Assembly: GCA_030248225.1 (NCBI GenBank)
Contig: JASANE010028663.1
Location: 1 to 64,000, forward strand
Source of the DNA: Trileptium ribeirensis
Lineage: Eukaryota > Nematoda > Enoplea > Enoplida > Thoracostomopsidae
Reading direction: 5' to 3'
Length of the DNA stretch: 64,000 nucleotides
The notes below the pieces were generated by a model. The model did no database searches. It saw only the letters and a list, made by a program, of their open reading frames with translations, and was not told the origin of the DNA. Positions 11,516 through 44,381 of the stretch are shown piece by piece; the first letter of the stretch is position 1; every line of letters starts with the position of its first letter. A program made the translations under genes and the position numbers.

Positions 11516-12282
11516 AAATAACAACATTGTTGTTGTCGTGGCTTGGAAGGCTAGTAAGGGTTCCTTGGGTCCAAATCCTTCCAAAAACTTAATTTTGGGG
11601 TCTTTACATACATTCCTATATTTATTGGTTTAGTTAGTAATTTTTAGCTCCTCAAAGCTTGGGTTTTGTCACTTTTCTGTTACTAACTAGCAAATTTTTT
11701 GTTTGTTTTTCTTATTATCTAGGTTTTATTTAGTTTTACCTATTTAATTTTAGTAGTCAGTCTGCAGAGTCTGGTGATCTAAGTTATGTATCGCGACAGT
11801 TATTGTTGAATTATATAAATGTTATCGCTTCTTGCAACCATGTTTACATAGTCGTCAAATATTACTTAGCTACCATAGTAGCTAGGGTACTCGTTACATT
11901 CTACATGGATGTGTTCGCTTACGGGTTTCAGATGCAGATTGTTGCGGAATGTATATTTATATGCTACGTTTTTGATTTGATTAATTCTGGTAGTTGCGAG
12001 GGCTCTTTTCAGGGTTTACACAAAGAATTGCGTGTTGAAGAGCTTGTAATATTGTACTTGGATCCTTGTTGAATATTTTTAAAGAACGGAGTCGAGGCAT
12101 GGTAAGACTTCGCATATTATTTTTAAACCTCGGTAATAGATAAATGTAATATTAAATTCCCAAATAAAAATCTAGGTAGTTCATAACATTAATAAGAGTG
12201 ATAACAATTACTAGTATTTAGTAATAATTTAAAAGTTTGACCCCAGTGTCGAGTGAGTATTACCAGAGAGAGAAGAACAAGT

Positions 12283-12397
12283 AGGCTCAGTGGTTAGTAG
12301 CACGACTTGTTTTGTCAGCTGTACGGGACAGCTCAGCAAGAAATTTTATTGTTGAGAAGACGGGGCGAGTAAGGGGGTGTGGAATCGAATACCCTCT
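12283..12397 (+). promoter_or_regulatory. A-box and B-box-like pair in unit 2
   Basis: AGGCTCAGTGGTTAG at 12283-12297 differs by about one base from a tRNA A box (TGGCTCAGTGGTTAG type). GGAATCGAATACC at about 12380-12392 resembles a B box with inserted bases. They are about 95 bp apart, longer than in an ordinary tRNA gene, and the first hairpin sits between them. This suggests a tRNA-derived internal RNA polymerase III promoter. It is inference from motif shape only. Confidence 0.35.
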
Positions 12398-12795
12398 GCG
12401 AGATACTCTAACCTCATATCCAGCCAGTTCTCCATCCGGTCGGAAGCCTAGGGATGAGCAAAAGGTTAACTGAATAGTATTTGACCGCTACTACGCATTT
12501 GTAAATAACTAGTCTGCCAGCTGTACATAGGCGACTAAAACTAATGGAACCGGCACATATTAGCGTAATTCTAAGGAACTAAGCTCAGATAATCAGTTAA
12601 TCGTGCAGTTGTCAGCCGGTCGGGGCAATTGTATCAACTCATAAGAGCATTACTAGAGTAATAGCTATCGTTCAATCTTAACGCAATTGCCAGCTGTACG
12701 GGGGCAATTGGATTAAATAAGGATTCGTATCAGAGTAATTTTAAGGCAGAGGTACTTAGATAAACGTGCATCATCAGCCGGTCGGTGGCGATTGT
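12313..12795 (+). ncRNA. Hairpin array 2 (six hairpins), putative structured RNA
   Basis: Cores at about 12313-12332, 12430-12452, 12512-12536, 12606-12632, 12683-12711 and 12766-12795. Spacings are about 119, 79, 94, 80 and 84 bp, close to those in array 1. The fifth hairpin has a perfect seven-base stem, AATTGCC pairing with GGCAATT. The third pairs AGTC and GCC with GGC and GACT around a one-base bulge. Apical loops differ between copies (GTCG, TACG and others) while the CC/GG closing pairs stay. Confidence 0.5.
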
Positions 12796-13319
12796 ACCGA
12801 CCTCACAAGAGGCGTAATATAATAGTACATAAACTAACCTCTAACCTGACAGAAGCTGGGACGAGTCGGCAAAGTACTCTAGTGGTCAAGTAGGTAAAAC
12901 TAATTGAGTTTATTGTAAGTTACCGGTGGATAAACAGGCAGGATCTAGTAAGAGCGGTATCAAGCGAATATATCGTCAAGAAAGCTACGAGTGTCACGCT
13001 CATTTATCATATATACCTTAACATTTATCTCGTTGTATAATAAACGTTTTCTGCTACGCCTTGGATTAGAATTTATCAAAACCGAGAGAGCTTTGAACGT
13101 AGTCAAAATGCAAACGCAACGCAAAATATAAGGTTCAGATACTGACCATGGAAAATGAGAACGCATGCCAACCGAGAATACCGCCAGCATTCTACTGGCC
13201 ACACCTCGTTCCTATCAATGTTCGATGATAAATCCTGTTCCGTTTTAATATCCGATAGCCGTCATAAGAAATTTCTCTTCCAACCCCTACCCCACTGGAA
13301 AGCATAAAATATAACCGTT

Positions 13320-15065
13320 GTCGGGGGTTTCTTAAGCTACCCGGGGAATTTCTGGGCCCAAACCTCCCGACCACCCCACATCCTAAACCCAAAAATTTTA
13401 GTTTACTAAATAGCTTATTATACGGTCTCCATCTCACAAAAATCCAAAATTTATTAATTTTGTTTTAATTTATCCTAATTTGCATATTTTTTCGTTACCT
13501 AGTTTATTGTATTAGCTAACAGTTTGTTAGCTTCAGTTTTGGGTTTTCGTCAGTTCAGCACCTGCGATTGAAGCATATATGGATTATGTATGATGTTTAC
13601 TTTTTCTTAATATGTTTTGTTTTAAAAGAACGACATAGCTACTTTTTCATGCAATAGCATTCGTTTTGCGTTGGTCCATTTTTGCAGTACTTGAGCTGCG
13701 GCAGACGTGTTGAAGGTGGAACCGAGTTCTAGCTTTATTTTCACGGTCTTTTTATAATTTCTTTTAATTCGAAGAGAAGTGCAAGGATTCGACCGCAAAA
13801 GAATTTCGTTATTTTTGGAGTGCTATGGAATGTCTGTTTCCTGATTTTTGTTTGCTGGTTTCGGTTTAAAGAAGGAAGCTGATGAGCGTTATGGCTTCAC
13901 AGCTAAGTACTATAAACCTGTATATATATATATAATAATCTTAGTAATATTATGTTTCTTTCCAAAAGAAATAAGGAATTATTTGGTATATAAACCTTGC
14001 CAGGAGCGATAACTTAATAGGTAACGGCCCTCCTTAAATGGTTTTGAAGCGAATTACCGTACAACTGAGTAAACCCTGTGGAGTATAGCTGGGAGGTAAC
14101 TTCGTGAGCATACCTTGGGCGAGTTCGTGTTACATGTGACCATCTTATTGGAACGATTCCCATTGAACGTCGGTTCGGCCAGCTGGTCGGGAGCATGAGA
14201 ATTGTAAGGGAACTAGAGAGTAGTCGACCGCTACTAACTAGTCATAACGTAGGCTGCCAGCCGCTTGGGGGCGACTACATTAATATAATCAGTACGTTAT
14301 AGCGTAACTCTAAGGCGTTAAGGTAATTATATATTCGTGCAGTCGTCAGCCGGTCGGGGGCGTTTGTACCAACTCGTAAGAGTCATATTAAAATATCAAT
14401 AATGGATTACTAACCTAAAGCTAGCTGTTATCGCTCAACATTAATGTAGTTGTCAGCCGGTCGGGGGCAATGGTATTAAATAAAGACTCTTATTAGTGTA
14501 AATCTAAAGACTTAGGTTCATGTACTCAAATACTCGTACGGTCGTCAGCCGGTCTGGGGCGATTGTATCAACTTCACAAGAGGAGTATTAGAATATTTTT
14601 AACATAACCCTAACACTAATAGAAACAGGAAGGAGCTAAAATTGTGTGGTAAGCGGCCGACTTGGTGGTAAAATGTAAATCAGGTAACAATTACCGGTGG
14701 AACAAAAGACGTGGTCCAATAGTACGGCAGTAAAGAATGGTGCACTATCACAGTCAACAGGCAATTAACGCTCGAATCGTGTTTTTATGTTATATATAAC
14801 TTTGTTGATAAACATTGCTACGCCTTTGATGTTCGACTATCGGAACCAAGAGTAACTAGAACAGCTCCGCAACGCAAAATATAGAGCGTAAATACTGATC
14901 ACGGAAAGCAAGAACGCGTGCCATCCGAGCATCCCCACCGGCATACTACTGGCCACACCTCGGATCGCACAATCGTCGGTGACGAATCCCGTTCCCCTTT
15001 AATATCCGATAGTCGTCATAATAAAAATAACTCTCCGACCCTATCCCCATGTTTCCAGCACAAAA
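13320..15065 (+). repeat. Composite repeat unit 3
   Basis: Third unit in the same orientation. The leader at about 13325-13560 has the landmark GGGCCCAAACCTCCC; the hairpin array is at 14165-14566; GTTACCGGTGG-like text (AATTACCGGTGG) is at about 14690; the 3' module at 14866-15060 has CCGCAACGCAAAATATAGAG, TACTACTGGCCACACC and GTGACGAATCCC. It includes a TA dinucleotide tract at 13919-13935. No coding potential was seen. Confidence 0.7.
14165..14566 (+). ncRNA. Hairpin array 3 (five hairpins), putative structured RNA
   Basis: Cores at about 14170-14195, 14252-14276, 14341-14366, 14446-14472 and 14538-14566, spaced about 82, 86, 109 and 90 bp. The second carries the apex CAGCCGCTTGGGGG with outer stem GTAG/CTAC. 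The others carry CAGCCGGTCGGGGG or one-base variants, with short paired flanks such as TCGTC/GGCGA. The alternation of a TTGTATCAACTC-type spacer with a TATTAAATAA-type spacer is shared with array 2. Confidence 0.5.
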
Positions 15066-15089
15066 TAACAATTGTCAGTGTAATATGCT

Positions 15090-15785
15090 TTGGTTTGGAT
15101 GGGGGTAGGGGTGGAATGGGAAGTTTTATGACGGCTATTGGAATTTAAATGGGAAGGGATTCGTCACCGAAGATTGATGGGAACGGGGTGTCACCATTAG
15201 AATGCCAGTGGGACAGCGAATACGGCACACGTTCTTCAACTTATGTGACACCTGGACGGAATGCGCACAGTGTTATATTATGAACCGGGTGGTGACGTAC
15301 GTACAGCACCACAGTTGGAACTTTGTCTCTCTCGGTCCTCTCAAAGCAGATGATTAAAACTATCTATTTTCTAGTAAATTTTGAGCCACTATATTTGTCC
15401 TTATGGCTTATTTCTTTAATAAGATGAGAATAAAATTTAAAACAAGCGAAAAGTTAAAAAAACACGTCGAATCCAACGAGCGCAAACGAAGACTGCTTAG
15501 ACAAAAACTAAAAATGAAATCAAAATTAAACCCGAACCAATAGCAGCGGAGTCGCGTCGATCACATGATCGAGTACTAATACTTTTGAGCCGTTTTTGAA
15601 GCTTGAAAATCCCCTGTTGGCTCTATTCCACTAGCTAAATCCTCCCCAAAATAAAATAGGCCTAAAAACTAAAGAAAAACTTTTAAGTATTTTTAACTAA
15701 AATTTTAGGTCTATAACCCCTCCTAGCTTACGGGGCCCCCGACATTCAGAAGACAGTATGTACGATGGCCATAGGGGACATATTA
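15090..15785 (-). repeat. Inverted partial composite unit lacking the hairpin array
   Basis: Reads as the reverse complement of the other units: first the 3' module (15094-15262, with GGGATTCGTCACCG at about 15158 opposing the forward GTGACGAATCCC), then a leader-like stretch (about 15361-15740) ending in CTTACGGGGCCCCC. The expected hairpin array between them is absent. With the module at 14866-15060 it forms a large imperfect inverted repeat. Confidence 0.6.
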
Positions 15786-15789
15786 ATTT

Positions 15790-16345
15790 AATGGGTAAGG
15801 GGGAAAGCGACCGCGACGTACCGCGAATGTTAATATGGGAAAGCTTAAGAGTGTTGTGCGGAGTTGATTCGACTCTTGAAATAACATATCTATTGCCCTT
15901 ATGAGTCTTTATTGTGTGTTGTTGCGTTTTTGTATATTGATTTTATGTTTTGTTTTTCTGTGCGTGGTATAACAATTTGCATAATTTTAAACTTCAAAAG
16001 ATATTTGCATACTTGATCTCGAAGTGATCTTAACACGGAAATGTTGGTAAATAGGTTTTATCTCGGAGTTCTTTAATTTAATTAAATTAGTCGTCTTGCT
16101 TGTTTTTTATTAACTTTCTATAGCAAAAGGCTTATATTGGCGTCTACTGCGGACGATAATAAGAAGCAACAGGGTCGACAGGGGTCATAGAAAATTTAAC
16201 CTTCGCGATGGTGTTGAACTTCTTGTTGCACGCTACGAAGTGACGTCAGATTGCACTCCCTGACGCTTGCCCACAGTCTTTCGGTGTCGAACTTGTATTC
16301 CGAAAGACAACAATATCCATCAATTGAACATGGCACAACTGTTAT
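15790..16345. other. No gene seen
   Basis: AT-rich intergenic DNA between the composite repeat and the 16.3-kb inverted-repeat element. Nothing recognisable. Confidence 0.5.
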
Positions 16346-16351
16346 ATATAA

Positions 16352-17498
16352 GGGAGTAACCGGAATTCCGGTTCCGGCGAAAATCGTGTTCCGGTTGCGG
16401 TTCCGGCAAAGGGCAAAAATCATACCGGGACCGGAATTCCGCTTTAAAAATTTTGTTTGAAATTTTACTAATTTTTGCTTTATCCATGGTCCAAACATAT
16501 GTAATATATATTTACAATGATCAAGTTCCAATACAACCAAGCAAAAGAAAAGATTAACGCAGCAATTTGCCGCGTGAAACGTAAGTAGGGCACATAATTT
16601 CAGTAGGAATTTTATATCTTAACCTGCCGTATTTTGTTAGCAAAACTAAACCAGGTTGGTGCTTGTAGCAGCTAATTTACACATTCAGAAGTCTGCGGGG
16701 TATGTTAGAATTAAACCGGTTCAACTCGGAAACAGAGTATGGATTACGTAGAAGTACTTAGCGTATGCTTGGCTAACATAAATTGAGTCACGCACCAGCC
16801 AGTGCGCTTGTAAACTTTATATATCAGTCTACATTGAAGTAAAGCAACGTTATCTGCAACGCAGCTAGAAACTGCTTTCTTGGCAATGAACTGTATTTAT
16901 TGAAACTGTGCGAGCAGCATCACAGTGTTCTCATTTATAGCATTCTGATTAGAAATTTATCATCATTGACATCTAACTGACGTGCACTGATTGCCTAACG
17001 CTAGCCTAAGCAGTGTCTCAGACCACTGATTAGAAAATTACCTTCTATCATTTTCTCTTAGAACCATACAAACCAATAATTTCCAGTTTCCCACGAAACA
17101 ACATGTAACAAACTTATGTGTAGTAAAGTGAGGCGACTGGAGACAGGGCGAACATGTTTATTCTACACTTCATGCGTTGTAAGCACATTCGGTTTGACGC
17201 AATATACACAAGTGTGTATAGCGGTAGGCATTTTTTTGCTCTGGGTGTCCAAAAGACGACATATTAATCGATAAATAAACATTATTAGCTTCCTCAGTCT
17301 CTTTAAAGTTTCAGAAAAGCAATAATGCCATCGCAATACATTAAGTTTAATGTAAAAGTAATTTTTAATACATTTTAAATCCACTGTACCTTCATTTCTT
17401 CCTTCATCTGTTTTGCTATATATAAGTTTCGATGACCAGGTCCCGGATCCGGTTTAAATGGAAGGTTCCGGTTGCTGGTTCCGGTTCCGGTTATTCAC
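16352..17498. mobile_element. Terminal-inverted-repeat element with CCGGAA-rich ends, copy 1
   Basis: The left end GGGAGTAACCGGAA (16352-16365) matches the complement of the right end TTCCGGTTATTCAC (17485-17498) at 12 of 14 positions. Both ends are followed inwards by tandem GGTTCCGG motifs. The interior is about 1.1 kb with no transposase ORF. A second family member lies at 26465-27579. I infer a non-autonomous DNA transposon; the superfamily is unknown. Confidence 0.65.
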
Positions 17499-17542
17499 AT
17501 ATATATATACTATATATAACAGCTTTATAACTGATGTGAAAT

Positions 17543-17583
17543 CTGGCAGCGATAGCTTAGTCGATAGGGCGTCTGCTTTTTAA
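17543..17583 (+). other. tRNA-Lys-like 5' half, possible SINE head
   Basis: GATAGCTTAGTCGATAGGGC followed by GTCTGCTTTTTAA resembles the D arm (A box) and anticodon arm of a tRNA-Lys(TTT) gene. The T arm and B box are not found downstream and the anticodon stem does not close well. It is more likely the head of a tRNA-derived SINE or a tRNA pseudogene than a working tRNA. Confidence 0.35.
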
Positions 17584-17589
17584 ATGATT

Positions 17590-19070
17590 TCTCATTTGGA
17601 CCAAACGGTAGGTGCACACGAAAGCGCGAGGAAAGTTGTGCTGGAGCGGCATTCGAAACTCTTTGGATCCGCAAACGAACGCTATACCCAATGAACACTA
17701 CTCCGGTTCACAGATTCTTAAATTGTAATATTCGACAATCACGCGTTTTATGAAACCAACGTGTCTTGGAGAAGACCGAAAATAATTTTTTGGTCATTTA
17801 AACAGTTTATGAGGAAACCCGGTCGATAAACTGGGTCCGTTTCAACTATTTTTATTTAAGTTTAATTTCAAACTTGGATTTTATGCAAAATAATGCAACT
17901 TTTCTGTCCAAACTGGCGGCGTTGCTTTTTCATACTGTTAAAATGTAACCAGCTCGGAATGGGGGGAGCCGCAAATACCTGAAGGCTGATTCTCCACAGT
18001 TCATCGGAGGGGGTGTCCAGTTGCACTGTGGGAAATATAAAGCATTTAAAAAGAACATAATATATTAACTGTCAGAAAACGCCAAAATGTCTATGTGTGG
18101 TTTTAAGCCTAGCAGAAGAAAATTTGGGGCATATTTTCAGCACATCAGACAAAAATTGGTCATTTTTCATGGCGCAATGAAGTACCGGAGGATGAAGTGG
18201 AGGAGCCCGAAATTTATCTGGGGTGTGAACTTGGGGCAACGTTGGGAGTAATCGAAGTCTATACCTGTCCCCTTCTACCTCTTATTTGAAGAATGCAGCT
18301 TACAGGGGCGGGAAGGTAAAAATTCGCCAAGAAGTGTATAATTGAACCAGCGGGCGAAAATTTTGCCTATGCACCTTGGTGGAGAACTAAAAATTAGAAA
18401 AAATGTCAGAGTCCATACCTTCTAAAAATTTGGAGACCCAATTTTTGGAATTGCTGATAATTATAATGCCTATGGCATAGGTGTCGATAACAATGTAGGG
18501 TGGGAGAGGTTAACTCCCTACGGGTAGGACCCCCAAGCCAAATCTAACCGCCATGACAAATTTATCCCCAACACTGAAGCCCCTCCACGGAAAATTGTAG
18601 CTAAAGTCGGATGAAAATTCGCAAAAATTGGAGTAATCTTGGCAAAATATAGGGAATTAGGAAAAAAATATCGCAAATTGGTAAAAATTCTGGAAATTTG
18701 GGATGAATTTGAGATTCTAGAAACTTATAAATTTCAAGATTGACCGCTACGTTGTACACAACAACATGACCAATCACGTATGTGTTCCCAACACAGCCAC
18801 AATATATATATGTGTGCGGAAGGTTCGTGTTTAGCGAATTTGAACATATAAGAAACATATTTGAGTCCTGCTGAGATTTTACACATGTTTAGAAGAGAGG
18901 TTTTTGCCTTTTATTTTTTTACGCAAAATTAGTTGCATGACGGTGCAGAGGAATTCACTATTTGTTTGGTTTATATTCGTGTAGTGCACATACATATGCT
19001 TATGTTTAAAACAAGTCTATTTGCAGTCATTTTTTTAGCCTTCACGACACGACCTTTTCCTTCGTTTTAG
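17590..19070. other. Upstream region of AP2M1; no gene seen
   Basis: AT-rich with G-run patches (17960-18030, 18500-18540). I could not place a core promoter. The last bases before 19071, CCTTTTCCTTCGTTTTAG, form a strong pyrimidine tract and AG. Confidence 0.45.
19053..19070 (+). promoter_or_regulatory. 3' splice acceptor in the AP2M1 5' UTR (cis or spliced-leader)
   Basis: CCTTTTCCTTCGTTTTAG ends 50 bp before the AP2M1 start codon and matches the polypyrimidine-AG acceptors of the other introns in this gene. It could close a 5' UTR intron or accept a spliced leader if the organism trans-splices. The sequence alone cannot separate these. Confidence 0.45.
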
Positions 19071-19096
19071 AGTATAAGTAAATATTTTTAACTGAA

Positions 19097-19108
19097 ATGT
19101 CTAAATGA
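19097..19108 (+). promoter_or_regulatory. Minimal upstream ORF before AP2M1 start
   Basis: ATGTCTAAATGA encodes three residues and a stop, and lies 12 bp upstream of the AP2M1 ATG at 19121. If transcribed, it could dampen initiation or be bypassed by leaky scanning. It is seen directly; its function is inference. Confidence 0.35.
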
Positions 19109-19120
19109 AGACTGCTCAAA

Positions 19121-41008
<21,888 letters not shown>

Positions 41009-41548
41009 TTATTATTGTGTTTAGCTAGCATATTATCATGTGTTACCAAGAGGCTTTGGCGGATCCTGAAATAATAGTATGATTCCGGATTGTATATTCT
41101 AAATAATGTTCTATCTAGGCTTCTGGTGAACTCTTGAAGAAGAGTACGACACTCACGTTTCGCTATGTATGTTATGTTGTGAGTTGTCGCGGTTCGTTTT
41201 TCCGTAGGGGGGAGGGGGCGCAATTTTCCTGTTTGTTCCTGTCTCCCAAATTTTTGTTCTGGTCCCCCTTAACTTTTGTCTTGCATATCCGACTTTTGTT
41301 CTGCTCCTCTGGCAACTTCGGCTGTGTAAACTTTTTTGTTCGAATTTGGAACAAATCCTCTGGTAATGTATTATTATCCTCCCTAAAAGTGGGATAACTG
41401 CCGGAAAAATAGATCACGTCATCGCATACCTATTTAATGTACATGAGACATGAATTTTACACTCTTATTCAAGGGTTCATCAATAACTCTTGGTGATATC
41501 AAATGACGCAGAAGCGTTTTGGCAAATTTTTTTTTGCTTTTAAAAATG

Positions 41549-44381
41549 TACAGTCGCGAGCAAAAATGTGTGATTGATATCTATTAAACGAAATTTCCAT
41601 CGATTTGGATTAGACGAAATTTCGATCGATTGCGATTCTGATCGTTTTCGATCGCACTTATTTTTGGTCATTTAATGATTGGCGTAGAAGTGACGATATT
41701 GTGCAATTCACACTTCGTTCTGGCTGTCTAACTTTCATTCTCCACCACATAGTTTTTTTTTACTACAAGGATCATGTATCGTATTTGTGACGGGTATTCG
41801 ACATTTTTTGAGAAAAATTACGGAGAGAACCATTATATCAAAAAGGCTTTGTAAACACAACAAAAGTTGTCTCAGATGCGATAAAGCAGTAATGTGTATG
41901 GACAATCTGTAGATTTATCAGATCCCGATACTTTTCTCTCTAACCCATTGTATAATCGTTATCCTCTTCTCCTACTGGTAGTGTCCGCAATAAAACTTGA
42001 TAATACACAATTTTCCGCAATAAGTCGTGGCTGGGGTCCGTTGTAATATTAAAAAGTATGCAGTATGTTATATAGGTTAGAAAACGGTGATCCTGTAAAC
42101 TCTCATTTTATGGGGCAACACAAGAACTGTATTATAAATTCACGAGGAAAATGAAGCGCGGCATGATGAAAAACGTGTTTTAGTAGGTAAATAAATAATT
42201 GCAGTGAAAACAATGGTATACATCACGTAAAGGTATGAAAAACTTAATAAATTGCATTTATAGTACATCCCACATAAACCGCGGAACCACAGTTTTCTTC
42301 AGTTTGCCCCAGGGATTTCTCGCTTATAGCTGGGCTCCATTTCAAAGGTCCTGGGTATAATCTATTAATTTTTATTCACAGGTTTTAGAAAGAAATTTTT
42401 TGTCAATTTTTGCGCGTGATGCACTACTACTGTACGCATGGGAAACAATCGATTGTCGCCTTTCTAGCAGGCACTGTTATAATAAGAACATATTACGACT
42501 AGCGAGTTCCAGTACTCCCCACAATATTGTTGACCGTTGGTGGTTCGTTGCTCGCTCATTGCTTGTTTATTTATTTTGAAAATTTGTTTTTGTTTGTTCG
42601 CTGCTCGTTCGGTTTTAAGGCCACAGTCAATATATTGTGGCGAGTACGGTTGTAGCTCCTGTCATTTCTGGCGTGTACTATAATATTCTTGATTGTTATT
42701 GTGCGACGTTCACACTGTCACCTCGTGACAACGTTAACGGTTAGAGGCTCGGGGCTCGGTTAGTTCTATACAGTGTTCATGGCTGCTACCAGAATCAGCA
42801 TAAAAATATTTTTACTAGGTCTTATTTTAAGAACCAAAATCATAGTTACTTAAAAATTGAAAGCCTGTTGTTCATTATATTACTGTTTTTGCGCAGTGAA
42901 AGTTTCAGTCGGCCTTGTTCTGTGTGATATTACAGATTAAGCAGTTGTGTTGTTTATAATTATGTTGCCAAGATGTTTTTGTCTACACATGGCTGCGGAT
43001 TTTTGCTTTTTGAAAACCAGTTTCAAATATCGAATGAGTTGATGCTAGCGATATAATGTACATGCGCACACTGTCGAAACAGTTTAGAATCTAGAAAGCC
43101 TTGGTGCTACATAGCTTATTTTAGTGGGCGTCAGGCCATGTATTGTGTTAAGTTGATTGTAAGATTATTTTAAATATTGTCCTTGCACTGGTAGTAGGGT
43201 ATTCCTATGTTGGGTGTCACCCTTACTTTGACGGTGTTTTAGGTTTCAAGTATTGTTATATTTATAATAAAAGTATTATAGGAATATTTGATATATACTT
43301 GTTTATATTCTACAGTTTTCGTTACTTTATGATGTGATGGCTGATCCATGCCGTGTAAGATTTTGCTGTTGCAACGCCATACGTCGCAACTTAATCTTTT
43401 GTCAGAATTAGATTTTCGGCTACAACCCCACTTTCCAGGATGCGCAAGAATAATATTACGTAGCAGCAACCGGTGATTGCTATTCCGGCTTTAATCTTAA
43501 TGGATATTACTGTCTGATAGCTGAACATCTTCAGGAATGTTGAAGTATATGAATATGATCGAGTGTCATACGATGTAGTCTTCTACAATATTTTTTATCA
43601 TGGACTCTTGGTCTAAACCCATACATGATGTCGCTCCGTGGTCCTAGGTAAAGGTTGTCTCAAATATGCACTTAAAAAGGTTTACGGCCCCCAGTGAACG
43701 ACCTATTTCGAGGACTATTTTTGCCAAATATCTATATTTGCCGCCCGCCCAGGCGCCCGGGAGGAGGGAGTCTGCGGAACACCACAGTAGTAGGGTTAGA
43801 CACTTCAACATCTTCAAATTTAAGGTAAAGTACATGAATTTCACCGAGTGTTACACTGACGTTCTGTTCTACAAATTTTTGTCATCGACTTATGGTCTAA
43901 AACATTTAAGTAAACCCAGCTGTTATGATTTGACTTGAAGTTTATGCAACTTATAATCTGCTAACATTTGACTGGATTTTCTGGGTTACTGTGACAAGCG
44001 CTCCACGCTTATCCGTGAAAATACTTAAATTGGAAGATTTATAACCTGATATTACAAAGATATCTTCGGGCCATTATTTCAGTGAGCTACATATTTTATT
44101 ACGTAAAATTATATTACGATATGTTGCAGTTGTAGTCGTTGTTTACCGACTCGGTTGTACCTTTAATATTTCTCTTTGTTATGTCATTGGACATTGGTTA
44201 TGTTTAAATGTAGAGCAATATTTTAACTTTTCTACCCGTTGCTAGCAGTATACGTTGATACCTATTTTGGTTGATGGGAATAAGCACTATTCAGTTGCGC
44301 CGAGAATTATGTGCTAAATAGTCGATCCATTTCGATTAAACGAAATTTCAATACATTGCACATTTTTTGGCCACGGATGTA
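41549..44381. mobile_element. Tc1-like inverted termini, 2.8 kb, no transposase recognised
   Basis: The left end after a TA is CAGTCGCGAGCAAAAATGTG (41551). The complement of the right end (44379 backwards) begins CATCCGTGGCCAAAAAATGT, also next to TA. Both ends are followed inwards by AAACGAAATTTC-type text. This matches the shape of Tc1/mariner ends and TA duplication. The interior has no transposase-like ORF and includes another foldback (about 42510-42645). It is therefore a non-autonomous or heavily rearranged copy, or two solo ends. Confidence 0.5.

Larger units (their letters stand above)
11530..13310 (+). repeat. Composite repeat unit 2
   Basis: Second unit in the same orientation. 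The leader at about 11540-11760 has TTGGGTCCAAATCC; the hairpin array is at 12313-12795; an intermediate block contains GTTACCGGTGGA at about 12920; the 3' module at 13107-13294 has ACGCAACGCAAAATATAAGG, TACTGGCCACACCTC and CCCCTACCCCAC. This is the best preserved array of the three. Confidence 0.7.

Noticed and set aside
10142..14566. CRISPR-like array
   Set aside because: Regular spacing caught the eye, but repeats are not identical, flanks co-vary with the core, spacing is too long and the context is a eukaryotic genome without cas genes.
10900..15260. Hammerhead or HDV-like self-cleaving ribozyme in the composite repeat
   Set aside because: Looked for CTGATGA plus GAAA and for HDV-type pairing around the 3' module; GTGACGAATCCC does not complete either catalytic core.
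17543..17620. Functional tRNA-Lys gene
   Set aside because: D-arm-like and anticodon-like text is present, but no T arm or B box follows and the acceptor cannot pair.
43666..43938. 90-residue ORF and its antisense partner
   Set aside because: Complementary ORFs over a CCCGCCCAGG-type GC patch; no similarity recognised.
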